From Bradyrhizobium frederickii (GTDB lineage: Bacteria > Pseudomonadota > Alphaproteobacteria > Rhizobiales > Xanthobacteraceae): a DNA stretch of 64,000 nucleotides. Numbering within the stretch: the first letter of the stretch is position 1; each line of letters begins with the position of its first letter. The DNA is taken from assembly GCF_004570865.1 (NCBI RefSeq), contig NZ_SPQS01000011.1, forward strand, positions 124,001-188,000, read 5' to 3'. The translations under genes and the position numbers were made by a program. Below are positions 33,444 to 42,051 of this stretch, piece after piece. The notes below the pieces were generated by a model. That model was not told where the DNA came from. It did no database searches and saw nothing but the letters and a program-made list of their open reading frames with translations.

Positions 33444-35186
33444 CTAGTTCTGCGTGACGACACGCACCGGGCGGTTATGGCTCGCATGCCGCGTCTGTGC
33501 ATGGTCGAAGACAGCGACCCACATGTAGAGATCGTGGGCTGGCACGAAAGCTTTGTCATATCTGCCATCGCTTTTCATGTTGCGCGTCAGCTCGAGCGTC
33601 CAATGTCCGTTGCTCCATTTTGAAACCCCGGTGACATTGGCCCGCTCTCCTTCGTTGTCGCCGGCAATAATCACGCCGGGCAGGGTCGTGCCAACGGGAA
33701 TCCCCGCGTCGGCCTCTGGAGTATAGGGTTCGCTCTCCCAGTCGAACATGTGCCAGCGGCCGTTCTCGTCGTCGCTGCTGTCGGGATTAAGATCGAATTT
33801 GCCGAGGGCTGCGACCTGCGCCTTCCAGTCCTTGGGAAGCCGCAGAACTGTGACGGGCCCCTTGTCGTTCCTGTGGATGAACTTGAAATTATACGAATAA
33901 AGAGCGCGACCAGGCTTGTTCCAATAGCCGCCCTGGTAGCGGGCATTGTAATTTTGCTCGTCCAAGGTCGGGGCGTAGGGTGGGCCGATATATTGGCTGT
34001 CGACACGCCCGAGCATGCCCCCGCGCGACGCCTTCCACTGCCACATGTCTATGTAGCTGCCATCCGTCGTGAAGTGGAAGCCCCGGCCGTTGATCGGCAT
34101 CGGTTTGCCGGGCAGCGGGTTGGCGCCGAGATCCGTCGCGCCTGCGCCGCCGAGCGATGGATTATCCGAGAAAATGACCGCAAGTTTATCCTCGTAGAAG
34201 TCGACGGCGTCTTGCAGGCCCGCACGCTCGTCGAGGACGTGCCAGCCATCCTCTTTCTTGATGATCGGAATGCGGCGCAGGGAGCGCGTGGGATCCTCCC
34301 AGCGGAAGGCGAAATAGACCTTCTGCCCGTCGTGCAGGGCGCGCACCTCCACGAGCGATTCGCCCGATCCGCCGAGATTGGCACCCTGCTGCGTGCGGAT
34401 GAAGACGGGGCGCGCGCGCGACCAGGCGGGATCGCCCATGGCGCCGTCCAGCTTGGGCGCGTCGCTCACCCGCGCGACGACGAGCGTATCGCGCGTCGCC
34501 CAGTCGACCCCGGCGACGCCGCACGCGACTGCCACCCCGATTGCAGCGGCGACGAGAAGAGGCCTCGGCCGCACGGCCTTCGTGATCGCGAGCGGCGCCG
34601 GCCGAAACACGCGGAAAATCTGCAGCCAGCCGCCATAGAGATAATGCGCGGCGACATGCGCGAAGATATAGACGAGCGCGACGAAGGCGGCGGTCGAGTG
34701 GAGATAAGCCCACCAGCCGCCATAGCCGAGATACATCATGACGCCCGTCCCCGTGAGGAAGATCACGAGCGCATAGACGAACCAGTGCAGGATGACGTTG
34801 ACGGCTCCCCACTTGAGGCGAGCTGGAGCGCGCATCGCGAGGATCCGCGTCTTCTTGGGGCTGTTGCGCTCGACGAGGCCGCTGCGCGCGAGGTAGGCGA
34901 CGTAGGCCGATCCGCAGAAGAAGACGGCGAGACCCGCGAGGAAATGCCAGGAAAAGATCTCGCCCTGCGGCAGGACGGGAGCCAGCCATTTCGAGAAGGG
35001 GGCGCGCAGCGCGTCCGCTGCGATGCGTAGGCCGGTAACGAGGCTTACGACGAACGCGAGCGCGGTCGCCCAATGGAGCGTTATCGTCCCGACATCCGTG
35101 CGTGGCGGGCCTTCGTGAGGCTTTGTTTGAGCGAGGTTTCTGTCGGTCAAGGCGTCGGCGTTCGTTCGAGCGGTGACATTTTTCAT
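33444..35186 (-). CDS. Cytochrome b561-type membrane domain fused to ethylbenzene-dehydrogenase-type heme domain
   Basis: The 580-residue product has an N-terminal four-helix di-heme cytochrome b domain (about 30-215) with candidate axial histidines at 38, 81, 134, 163, 177 and 181, a further helix (about 220-240), then a large extracytoplasmic domain (about 250-575) of the ethylbenzene dehydrogenase heme-binding family: APKLDGAMGDPAWSRARPVF, VYFAFRWEDPTRSLRR, a long insert with WQWKASRGG, and a C-terminal HWTLELTRNM. In EB dehydrogenase and DMSO-reductase relatives this domain is a separate gamma subunit; here it is fused to its membrane partner. No molybdopterin catalytic subunit is adjacent. 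ATG 35186 begins the protein just before the first helix. Confidence 0.87.
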   Translation of the reverse strand: MKNVTARTNADALTDRNLAQTKPHEGPPRTDVGTITLHWATALAFVVSLVTGLRIAADALRAPFSKWLAPVLPQGEIFSWHFLAGLAVFFCGSAYVAYLARSGLVERNSPKKTRILAMRAPARLKWGAVNVILHWFVYALVIFLTGTGVMMYLGYGGWWAYLHSTAAFVALVYIFAHVAAHYLYGGWLQIFRVFRPAPLAITKAVRPRPLLVAAAIGVAVACGVAGVDWATRDTLVVARVSDAPKLDGAMGDPAWSRARPVFIRTQQGANLGGSGESLVEVRALHDGQKVYFAFRWEDPTRSLRRIPIIKKEDGWHVLDERAGLQDAVDFYEDKLAVIFSDNPSLGGAGATDLGANPLPGKPMPINGRGFHFTTDGSYIDMWQWKASRGGMLGRVDSQYIGPPYAPTLDEQNYNARYQGGYWNKPGRALYSYNFKFIHRNDKGPVTVLRLPKDWKAQVAALGKFDLNPDSSDDENGRWHMFDWESEPYTPEADAGIPVGTTLPGVIIAGDNEGERANVTGVSKWSNGHWTLELTRNMKSDGRYDKAFVPAHDLYMWVAVFDHAQTRHASHNRPVRVVTQN

Positions 35187-35429
35187 TGCATAAAGCTTAC
35201 CCACGGTAAACCGGCAGAGCCACAGCGCCCGCTTTTCGCTCTTTCCAGAAAAGCGGACAGCTGCGAACAAGCTACCTCCGCGATATCATAAGCAAGTTAT
35301 CAAGTCTGGCGAGATTGCTCGTTTCGCGACAATTCGTCCCCGGTCGGCCGTCCTTTGGACATTCGAGAAGGCGCGAGCGTCACGAGGTTTCCGTGGGATT
35401 TCTGGTGGGCAGTTTTGCTCCCCCTTGGG

Positions 35430-35635
35430 GGCACCCTGCTGGTCGAAGGCGATCAGGCGGCTGTTGGCGATGGCAACGCGGTGGGTGTAGCGCGACAGAT
35501 CGGCGAGCATGGCCTCGGGCCCGCCGAACGGCCGCGTTGCGTAGACGACCCACTCCGCTGGCGCAGTGGCGCCAGAAAGGCTGCGAAGCATTGAGATTTG
35601 GCGAGATGGGCGTGGTCGCCGAAGAAGCTAAGGCG
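35430..35635 (-). mobile_element. Frameshifted IS91-type transposase remnant
   Basis: In one minus-strand frame (35635 down to about 35558) the sequence encodes RLSFFGDHAHLAKSQCFAAF then LAPLR; in another frame (about 35561 down to 35430) it continues with EWVVYATRPFGGPEAMLADL then SRYTHRVAIANSRLIAFDQQ. Together these match the central block of IS91-family transposases (FFGxHA...FAAFLAPLR...WVVYAKxPFGGPExVLxYLSRYTHRVAISNSRL). The rest of the enzyme and both ends of the element are missing. The flank 35187-35429 shows nothing further. Confidence 0.8.
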
Positions 35636-36056
35636 GCGGGCAACGATCATTATCCCAGTCAAAGCGGTCGGCCAAGGAGCCGCCCCTTGGGGCATACGTC
35701 AGCCTCGCAGTCTGGTTTCTAACCCAGGTTAGCTCCAAACCAACTCGGTCATAAACTCGGCAGAAACCGTTGGGGGCGTAGGTAGCCTTCAGTGAGTCGG
35801 TCCTCCCCAGTAGCTCGAATTTATATAACAATTTCAATTATATATGAGTTCGCGGTTTTGTTCTGAATGGCGCGCCAGCGATTTCAAGAGCTTAGCTGGT
35901 CCCGTCTTCTCTCCCTCCGTCTTCCACCAAGTTAGAGCCGGGTAACAGGGATACGAACGTCAGCAGCGCGACGGTGCGGATCGGCTTCATCCTTGTCCTT
36001 TTCCATCTCCAGTGCGTCAGTTCAGTCGCCGGCATGACGTGGTGCGGTTGACGACC
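35636..36056. other. AT-rich gap next to the IS remnant
   Basis: No gene is supported. The stretch 35815-35860 (for example TTTATATAACAATTTCAATT) is strikingly AT-rich for this genome, which is compatible with foreign DNA, a matrix-like promoter region or the residue of a mobile element. Confidence 0.5.
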
Positions 36057-36929
36057 TCACCCGCTCCAGCCGCTCAGAAAATCGAGAAGGAGCCTGTTGA
36101 CCGCCTCTGGCTGTTCTTCCTGCGGAAGATGGCCGCAACGTTCGATCGGGGCGACCGAAAGATTTTCTGTCATCTCGCTCCAGACCGCCTTCATGTCGAA
36201 GAGGCGGCCGACGGCGCCGAAGTCTTCGCCCCAAAGGGAAAGCACGGGGCACCGGATCTTCTGCCCGGCGTCCGCGAGATCCTGCGCGATGTCTTCTGCG
36301 CTGGCGCGATAGTCGGACATCGCACCCCGTACGGCGCCAGGCGCGCTGTAGGACTTCACGTAGGTCTCGAATGCCTCGCCGGAGATCGTCATCGGGTCGT
36401 GGCACCAGTCGGAGAAGAAGTGACGAAGCCAGATGTCCTCGCGTCCCGCGATCAGCGCCTCAGGCAGGTCGGGGATCTGGTGGAACATGAAGAACCAGTA
36501 CTCGCGGGCGACTTTCGCGGTCATCTCGCGCGCGACGACGCGGGTCGGAACGTTGTCCATGACGACGAGGCGATCGACCAGATCCGGGTGGTCCTTGACC
36601 AGGCGGGTCGCGACCCGCGCGCCGCGATCGTGCCCGACCAGTGCCACTCGCCCCACGCCGAGCGTCTTCATGAGTTCGACGATGTCGTTGGCCATCGTCC
36701 TCTTGTCATAGCCGTTCGGCGGTTTGTCGGTCTCGCCGTATCCGCGCAGGTCCGGCGCGATCACCCGGTAGTGGGAGGCAAGCGCCGGTATCTGGAAACG
36801 CCAGGCGAAGCTGGTCTCCGGGAAGCCGTGCAACAGCACGACCGGGGGGCCGGCCCCGGCCTCCAGGTAGAATTGGCGGATGCCGTTTGCCCGGCAGGTT
36901 GCTCGACGAATGGTGGTCACCGATCTCAT
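36057..36929 (-). CDS. Haloalkane/fluoroacetate dehalogenase-type or epoxide hydrolase-type alpha/beta hydrolase
   Basis: The 290-residue product has LLHGFPETSFAWRFQIPALA, APDLRGYGETDKPPNGYDKR, a nucleophile elbow GHDRGARVA with Asp101 rather than Ser, SLWGEDFGAVG and a terminal CGHLPQEEQPEAVN. The Asp nucleophile places it with haloacetate dehalogenases and epoxide hydrolases, which form an alkyl-enzyme ester. DRGARVATRLVKDHP is especially like fluoroacetate dehalogenase relatives, but the substrate is not certain. It diverges from the two-domain glyoxalase gene at 37222; the two may handle related compounds. Confidence 0.88.
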   Translation of the reverse strand: MRSVTTIRRATCRANGIRQFYLEAGAGPPVVLLHGFPETSFAWRFQIPALASHYRVIAPDLRGYGETDKPPNGYDKRTMANDIVELMKTLGVGRVALVGHDRGARVATRLVKDHPDLVDRLVVMDNVPTRVVAREMTAKVAREYWFFMFHQIPDLPEALIAGREDIWLRHFFSDWCHDPMTISGEAFETYVKSYSAPGAVRGAMSDYRASAEDIAQDLADAGQKIRCPVLSLWGEDFGAVGRLFDMKAVWSEMTENLSVAPIERCGHLPQEEQPEAVNRLLLDFLSGWSG

Positions 36930-37221
36930 GCCCGGGGGTGCGAGGTTTCCGGGCGCGATCCTTCGTCAAGTCGGAGGGGACTGATTGCAGGTTTTGACGG
37001 CGTTTTGCACGATTGCGTCCCTACAGCTGCGGGAACGCTGGGTTAGGTACCGAATTTTACCCTGGCGGCGGTTCCAAGATCGGGAGAAAGTCCAAGACGC
37101 GCGGAGATGTTCGGGGTTGTCTCTCCGGAACGAGCAGCAACCAGAGGGAGAACGAGACCCGCGCGGCGGAAATGATGCTCCGAACGGGCGGCCTCGGGAC
37201 CGAGGATTAGGCAGCAATTGC

Positions 37222-38145
37222 GTGAACGCACGGGGACTTCATCACGTCACAGCGATCATCGGCGACGTACGCCGCGCCGCCGACTTCTACGCGGGTGTGC
37301 TGGGCCTCAAGCGGGTCAAGAAGACCGTCTGCTATGACGATCCCGGCAGTTACCACGTGTACTATGGCGACGACATCGGCAATCCGGGTGCCGTGATCAG
37401 TACGCTCGCCTGGAATTGCGTGACGCCGGGGCTGAGCGGCGTCGGCGAGGTCGTGCAGACCGCCTTCCGCGTCGCACCGGATTCGCTCGATGGGTGGGTG
37501 GATCGGCTCAACGCCTCAGGGGTCCCCAATCGATTGGACGTGTCGCCCTTCGGCGAGCGCATGCTCTGCTTTGCCGATCCCGATGGCACGGAGCTGTCTC
37601 TGGTCGAGACGTGGGAAAAGCTGCCAGCGACAACCGGCCAAAATGCCACGGCCGATCGTGCGCTACGCGGCCTTCATGGCGTCACGCTGAACGTCCGCGA
37701 GGAGGACGAGACCATCGACATCCTCCAGAAGGTTTTCGATTTCCAGCTGGTCTCCCAGAGAAACGGCGCCATGCGCTTCGTGGCTCATGACGGTCCGGGC
37801 GGCACGATCACCTTGTGCATGATCGGAAAGTCTTCGCGGGGGCGCCTCGGCGGTGGCACCATCCGGCACGTCGCCTTCCGCGCGAGCAATCTGGACGATC
37901 GATCGGCGATGGTCGAGAAACTTCAATCTGCGTACGACATCGTGGTGAGCGATCCCATCGAGCGAACCTACCTGAATGCGGTCGGCTTTCGCGCACCCTG
38001 CGGCGTGCTTTTCGAGATCGCGACCGACGGCCCGGGATTCGCGGTCGACGAGGCGCCGGAGCGGCTGGGCCAGCAACTTCAGCTTCCCGCCTTTCTCGAA
38101 GAGCGTCGCGCCGAACTCGCGGCGATCCTGCCCCCGCTCACGTGA
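37222..38145 (+). CDS. Two-domain glyoxalase/ring-cleaving dioxygenase family protein
   Basis: The 307-residue product has two vicinal-oxygen-chelate modules: the first begins LHHVTAIIGDVRRAADFYAG then VLGLKRVKKTVCYDDPGSYH, the second begins LHGVTLNVREEDETIDILQK. Metal ligand candidates are His in LHHVTAI, Glu in TELSLVE, His in TIRHVAF and Glu in GVLFEIA. Family members are annotated as ring-cleaving dioxygenases (MhqO/MhqA-like) or glyoxalases. The likely start is GTG 37222, since upstream sequence is not coding in character. Its 3' end overlaps the convergent LysR gene by 67 bp. Confidence 0.87.
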   Translation: MNARGLHHVTAIIGDVRRAADFYAGVLGLKRVKKTVCYDDPGSYHVYYGDDIGNPGAVISTLAWNCVTPGLSGVGEVVQTAFRVAPDSLDGWVDRLNASGVPNRLDVSPFGERMLCFADPDGTELSLVETWEKLPATTGQNATADRALRGLHGVTLNVREEDETIDILQKVFDFQLVSQRNGAMRFVAHDGPGGTITLCMIGKSSRGRLGGGTIRHVAFRASNLDDRSAMVEKLQSAYDIVVSDPIERTYLNAVGFRAPCGVLFEIATDGPGFAVDEAPERLGQQLQLPAFLEERRAELAAILPPLT

Positions 38146-39068
38146 ACTGCCTGTCGATCAACGCGAGCCCGGCCTTCCATGAAATCGGTCAGCCGTGGGC
38201 ACATGAAGTCGAGGAATGCTCGCACGCGTAAGGGCAGCCGCGGTCCACCGTGATAAAGCGCGTGTATTTGCTCTTCGTCGCCTGCCGTGCCCTCGAGCAC
38301 TTCGACCAGGTGGCCAGCCGATATGTCGTCGCGAACGTGATAATCGGCGAGCCTTGCGAGGCCGATGCCCGCGATTGCCATTCGCCGCAGGCTCTGTGCG
38401 TTGTTTGCAAGTAGCGAGCCGCTGATTGCGCGGTCGACAATTCGCCCGCTCTCCTTCAGAGGCCAGACCGGGGCAGAGCGTCGGAAATTGAATCCCAGGC
38501 AATTGTGACGTGAAAGATCCTCGATCCTCTTCGGCTCACCCAGGCGACCGATGTAGTCTGGAGACGCAACGATCCTTCTTTTGACGACCCCGATACGTCG
38601 GGCGACCATCGCGGAGGCCTGCAAGGGGCCGACGCGGAAGGCGATATCGGTCCGGTCGAGGTAAAGATCGACGATTTCGTCCGAGAGTGAGATATCGACC
38701 ACGATCTCGGGATGAGCTTGCCAAAAGGCAGGGAGCAGCGGCTCAAGGCCGAGAATGCCGAAGGATACGGTGGTATTGACCCGGATCGTTCCGCCCGCTG
38801 CCGCTGCGCCCCGAGAAATGCCGCGTTCGATGCCGTCGAGCTCGGCCAGGAGCGCAAGGCTCTTCTCGTGGTACATCCGACCCTCGGACGTCAGCGACAG
38901 CCGCCGCGTCGAACGCTCGAACAGTCTGACACCGAGCCGTGTCTCGATCCTTCCGATGAGCTTGCTGACGGTGGACGGCGTCATCAACAGCCGACGAGCC
39001 GCTTCCGAATAGCTGTTGGCTTCCACCACGCGGAGGAAGACCTGCATTTCGCCGATGCGATTATCCAT
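38079..39068 (-). CDS. LysR-family regulator
   Basis: The 329-residue product has the LysR winged helix (MQVFLRVVEANSYSEAARRL, TPSTVSKLIGRIETRLGVRL, FERSTRRLSLTSEG) and a substrate-binding-like effector domain. The last 30 residues, a Ser/Arg-rich tail, lie mostly antisense to the dioxygenase gene and may be an extension caused by loss of an earlier stop. A strong dyad (39078-39100) starts 10 bp upstream of the start codon, consistent with autoregulation. It diverges from the AraC gene at 39331. Confidence 0.92.
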   Translation of the reverse strand: MDNRIGEMQVFLRVVEANSYSEAARRLLMTPSTVSKLIGRIETRLGVRLFERSTRRLSLTSEGRMYHEKSLALLAELDGIERGISRGAAAAGGTIRVNTTVSFGILGLEPLLPAFWQAHPEIVVDISLSDEIVDLYLDRTDIAFRVGPLQASAMVARRIGVVKRRIVASPDYIGRLGEPKRIEDLSRHNCLGFNFRRSAPVWPLKESGRIVDRAISGSLLANNAQSLRRMAIAGIGLARLADYHVRDDISAGHLVEVLEGTAGDEEQIHALYHGGPRLPLRVRAFLDFMCPRLTDFMEGRARVDRQAVHVSGGRIAASSARRSSRKAGS

Positions 39069-39077
39069 CGCGTATCC

Positions 39078-39100
39078 ATCTATGAAATCGTTTCACAGAT
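39078..39100. promoter_or_regulatory. Dyad operator upstream of the LysR gene
   Basis: ATCTATGAAA (39078-39087) and TTTCACAGAT (39091-39100) are inverted around TCG with nine of ten positions paired. The position just upstream of the LysR start, in a divergent promoter region, is typical of a LysR autoregulatory site. Confidence 0.6.
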
Positions 39101-39330
39101 AAAGTGGAATTGGAGCGGATTATCAAGTCCGGTAAATGTCACCTATGGTGGATCATCGTTTCCTTTTGCCATCCGTTTTCCGGCTAGCGCATCGCTGTCG
39201 GATCGGTGACTTGAACGGGGAGCGACTATTGCTCTATGAGGAAAAATCGGTGCGGCGGACGTGATCTGTACGTGGTTCTTCGGATTCACTATGGCGGCAT
39301 ATCCAACGGTGGATAGCTTTGAATACCCCG

Positions 39331-40257
39331 ATGATGGAAGAGTCTGATAGTAAGGCGGGCGGTTTCTATGGTCGTCGCCTCAGCCGGCACCTGGGAATGG
39401 AGGGCGACTGCCTGCTTCGCATCAAGCGCGAAGGGCAATTGGCCCTGGCGATGACCCGGCTGACCTGCTCCCAATTCATCCGGGAGCGGACCGCCGCGAT
39501 TCCTTCCGAGCCGGCCTACAGCATCCTGCAACAGCTCGGTGACCTCGATCGGCATTCCTGCTGGCTCGCCGGACGGCCGAAATATTCGGGAGCTTTCGGT
39601 GCGGGGAGCGTCAGCGTGATCAACCTGATGGACAACCCCCAATGTGAGTTCAAGGGCCCGTTCGATGCCGTCCAATACTACGTGCCACAGACCGCCCTCG
39701 ACGAGTTCGCCCGTGAGCACGGAGCCAGGCCGATCTCGACGCTCAAATGGAGCAGGGATCAGCGCGATCCCTTCCTCTCGACCCTGTCCAGCGTTCTGCT
39801 GAGCGCGGTGGAGCAGGATCCGACGAGCAATCAGCTCTTCGTCGATCAGATCGGGTTGAGTGTCCTGGCCCATTTCGCCCAGACTTACGGCGGAATGCGC
39901 CCGCAAGAAAAAGCTGCGGGTGGCAGCCTTGCTCCCTGGCAGGAGCGTCGCGCCAAGGAGATCATGCGAGCGCGTCTCGCCAGCAATCTGACGATTGCAG
40001 ACGTCGCCGCGGAATGCAAATTGACGCCAAGCCATTTCGCGAGATCGTTTCGGCGCAGCACGGGCGTCGCTCCGCATGAATTCCTGTCCCAGCTTCGGAT
40101 CGACGAGGCGAAGCGCCTGATGCTGAGCACCAAACTTCCGCTTGCCGACATTGCGCTGATCTGCGGCTTTGGCGACCAGAGCTACTTCACCAGGGTGTTT
40201 TCCCGCAACGTGGGAGCCAGCCCCGGAGCCTGGCGAAGGTCCCGCTCAGAGGGCTGA
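39331..40257 (+). CDS. AraC-family regulator, paralogue 1
   Basis: The 308-residue product has an N-terminal sensing half (GGFYGRRLSRHLGMEGDCLL, AAIPSEPAYSILQQL, CEFKGPFDAVQYYVPQTALD, NQLFVDQIGLSVLAHFAQTY) and an AraC DNA-binding half (LTIADVAAECKLTPSHFARS, DIALICGFGDQSYFTRVFSR). It is strikingly similar end to end to the regulator at 54093-55019. It sits beside the isochorismatase/hydrolase genes, which converge on it, and is a candidate regulator of the cluster to 48.4 kb. The start could be ATG 39331 or 39334, or TTG 39319. Confidence 0.92.
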   Translation: MMEESDSKAGGFYGRRLSRHLGMEGDCLLRIKREGQLALAMTRLTCSQFIRERTAAIPSEPAYSILQQLGDLDRHSCWLAGRPKYSGAFGAGSVSVINLMDNPQCEFKGPFDAVQYYVPQTALDEFAREHGARPISTLKWSRDQRDPFLSTLSSVLLSAVEQDPTSNQLFVDQIGLSVLAHFAQTYGGMRPQEKAAGGSLAPWQERRAKEIMRARLASNLTIADVAAECKLTPSHFARSFRRSTGVAPHEFLSQLRIDEAKRLMLSTKLPLADIALICGFGDQSYFTRVFSRNVGASPGAWRRSRSEG

Positions 40258-40273
40258 CGCGAGCGTGATCGTC

Positions 40274-40906
40274 TCAAGCGGGTCGGATCATGTCGCGGGC
40301 GTAGGCCAAGCCGATCCCGTATCCTCCAGCATGAGCTTCGACGATGGCGCGTGCGCCATCGTAGGTTTCATGCCGCGTCCAATCGCGCTGCATCTCTAGC
40401 AGGACCTGGATCCAGGACGTGAGGCGTGCGCCGGCGGCCTGCATCCGGCCGAGAGCCAATTCGTGGCTCGCAGTCGTCAGCCCTCCGCAGGCGTCGCCGA
40501 CGACGTAGACCTCCAGGCCGGCTGACAGTGCCGAAAGCACCGCGAACGTCACGCACGCCTCCGTCAGCAGGCCCGAAACAATCAAGCGGCTTCGACCGGT
40601 GGCGAGGACGGCCTCGCGGGCCTTGTCGTCCTCCCACACGTTCATGCTGCGCCGGTCGATCGGTTCAACGCCGGGAAGCGCCGACTTGACCGCCGGCATC
40701 AGCGGCCCGCTGTACACTTTCGTCGCCGAGGTGGACGCGACGACAGGCAGACCGAACACCGTCGCGGTCTTCGCGAGCGCGACGACGTTGTTCACGAGAG
40801 CCTGCCGATCGATCGAACCCACTCCGAAAGCCAGGCCGGCCTGTTGGTCGACCAGGAGCAGGGCGCAGTCCTTGGGCTCGAGCAGATGAAGAGGATTCGG
40901 GGCCAT
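40274..40906 (-). CDS. Isochorismatase-family cysteine hydrolase (YcaC-like)
   Basis: The 210-residue product has the cysteine hydrolase signatures: Asp20 in ALLLVDQQAGL, a conserved Lys in SATKVYSG, and Cys118 in SGLLTEACVTFAVL. Length and the TEACV motif fit the YcaC-like branch, whose substrates are mostly unknown amides or ureido compounds. It follows the haloperoxidase-type hydrolase by 13 bp in one operon and has a second family member divergently placed at 42052. GGAG precedes the ATG. Confidence 0.92.
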   Translation of the reverse strand: MAPNPLHLLEPKDCALLLVDQQAGLAFGVGSIDRQALVNNVVALAKTATVFGLPVVASTSATKVYSGPLMPAVKSALPGVEPIDRRSMNVWEDDKAREAVLATGRSRLIVSGLLTEACVTFAVLSALSAGLEVYVVGDACGGLTTASHELALGRMQAAGARLTSWIQVLLEMQRDWTRHETYDGARAIVEAHAGGYGIGLAYARDMIRPA

Positions 40907-40919
40907 CGACTTTCTCCGG

Positions 40920-41735
40920 CTAGGCCATCAGGAATGCGAGCAGGTCCGCATTGACCTGGTCGGCATGCGTCGTTGCTGTCGCGTGCGGAGCGCCCGGATA
41001 GGTCTTCAGCTTGGCGCCCTTGATCATCTCGGCGGCCAGCTTGCCCGTGTAGGGGAACGGCACGACCTGATCGTCCTCGCCGTGAATCACCAGGGTAGGT
41101 ACGTCGATCTTGGCCATGTCGGGCCGGAAGTCGGTTTCCGAGAATGCGGTCACGCAATCGATGGTCGCCTTGACCGACGCCTGAAGCGCGATCTGGAGGG
41201 TCTGCTTGAATACACCTTGCGATACCTTCACGCCGTGATTCGTGCCGTAGAAGAGGGGGCTGAAGTCGTCGAGGAACTGCGCACGGTCCTTGACCAAGCC
41301 GGCCTTGATGCCGTCGAACACCGACTTGTCGACACCGTCATGGTCCGAGGTCTTGACGAAGAGAGGCGTCACGGCGCTGAGCAGGACGAACTTGGCGACC
41401 CGCGACGTTCCGTGACGCGCCACGTAGCGCGCGATGTCTCCGCCGCCCATGGAAAATCCGACGAGTGTCACATCTTTCAGGTCGAGGTGCTTGACAAGAT
41501 CGGCGATGTCGTCGGCGAAGGTGTCGTAGTCATAGCCTGTCCAGGGCTGGCTCGACCGGCCAAAACCCCTGCGATCGAACGCCACCGTTCGGTAACCGCG
41601 CTCGGCGAAGAAAAGCATCTGCGCGTCCCACATGTCCGCGCTGAGCGGCCAGCCGTGGCTGAACAGGATCGGCTTTCCGCTTCCCCAGTCCTTGTAATAA
41701 AGCTCGGTGCCGTCCCGCAATTCAAGCAAGGCCAT
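40920..41735 (-). CDS. Non-heme chloroperoxidase-like alpha/beta hydrolase
   Basis: The 271-residue product has ILFSHGWPLSADMWDAQMLF, AFDRRGFGRSSQPWTGYDYD, nucleophile elbow VGFSMGGGDIARYVARHG with Ser95, HGEDDQVVPF with the catalytic Asp, and APHATATTHADQ with the catalytic His. It is a classic member of the cofactor-free haloperoxidase/perhydrolase group, most of which act as esterases. AGGAG precedes the ATG. It is the first gene of a two-gene operon with the isochorismatase-family enzyme. Confidence 0.95.
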   Translation of the reverse strand: MALLELRDGTELYYKDWGSGKPILFSHGWPLSADMWDAQMLFFAERGYRTVAFDRRGFGRSSQPWTGYDYDTFADDIADLVKHLDLKDVTLVGFSMGGGDIARYVARHGTSRVAKFVLLSAVTPLFVKTSDHDGVDKSVFDGIKAGLVKDRAQFLDDFSPLFYGTNHGVKVSQGVFKQTLQIALQASVKATIDCVTAFSETDFRPDMAKIDVPTLVIHGEDDQVVPFPYTGKLAAEMIKGAKLKTYPGAPHATATTHADQVNADLLAFLMA

Positions 41736-42051
41736 CGTTCGCTCCTGTGACGAATTGATGAAAACCGAACGTCATCCTGCGAGGCGGCTCGGTCCTCCTG
41801 CCTGCAAGGTTGCGGATAGAGCGCGGATTGGCTTGCACGATCTGCGCGTCGTTTGGACATGCTGGCGATCTCGGACCAGCGCCGCCGATGTGCGCCCGGC
41901 AATTCGTCGCACTTGGATGAGTCATCGGGCCGAAATCCAAGCCACGACGAAATTGTCCAAGCGTTGGCCGGCGATCAGGGGGCACGATGCAGCCACTTGC
42001 TCCATTCCCTTTCGCTCGATCGTCTATGCCGATCGCAAGGAGAACTTCTCG
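41736..42051. other. Divergent promoter region
   Basis: The 316-bp gap lies between the hydrolase operon (minus) and the long plus-strand operon starting at 42052. No gene is seen. It should hold the promoters of both units; I could not define an operator by eye. Confidence 0.5.

Noticed and set aside
33750..35030. A 426-residue plus-strand frame across the cytochrome gene
   Set aside because: It is antisense to a protein with membrane helices, histidines and EB_dh motifs.
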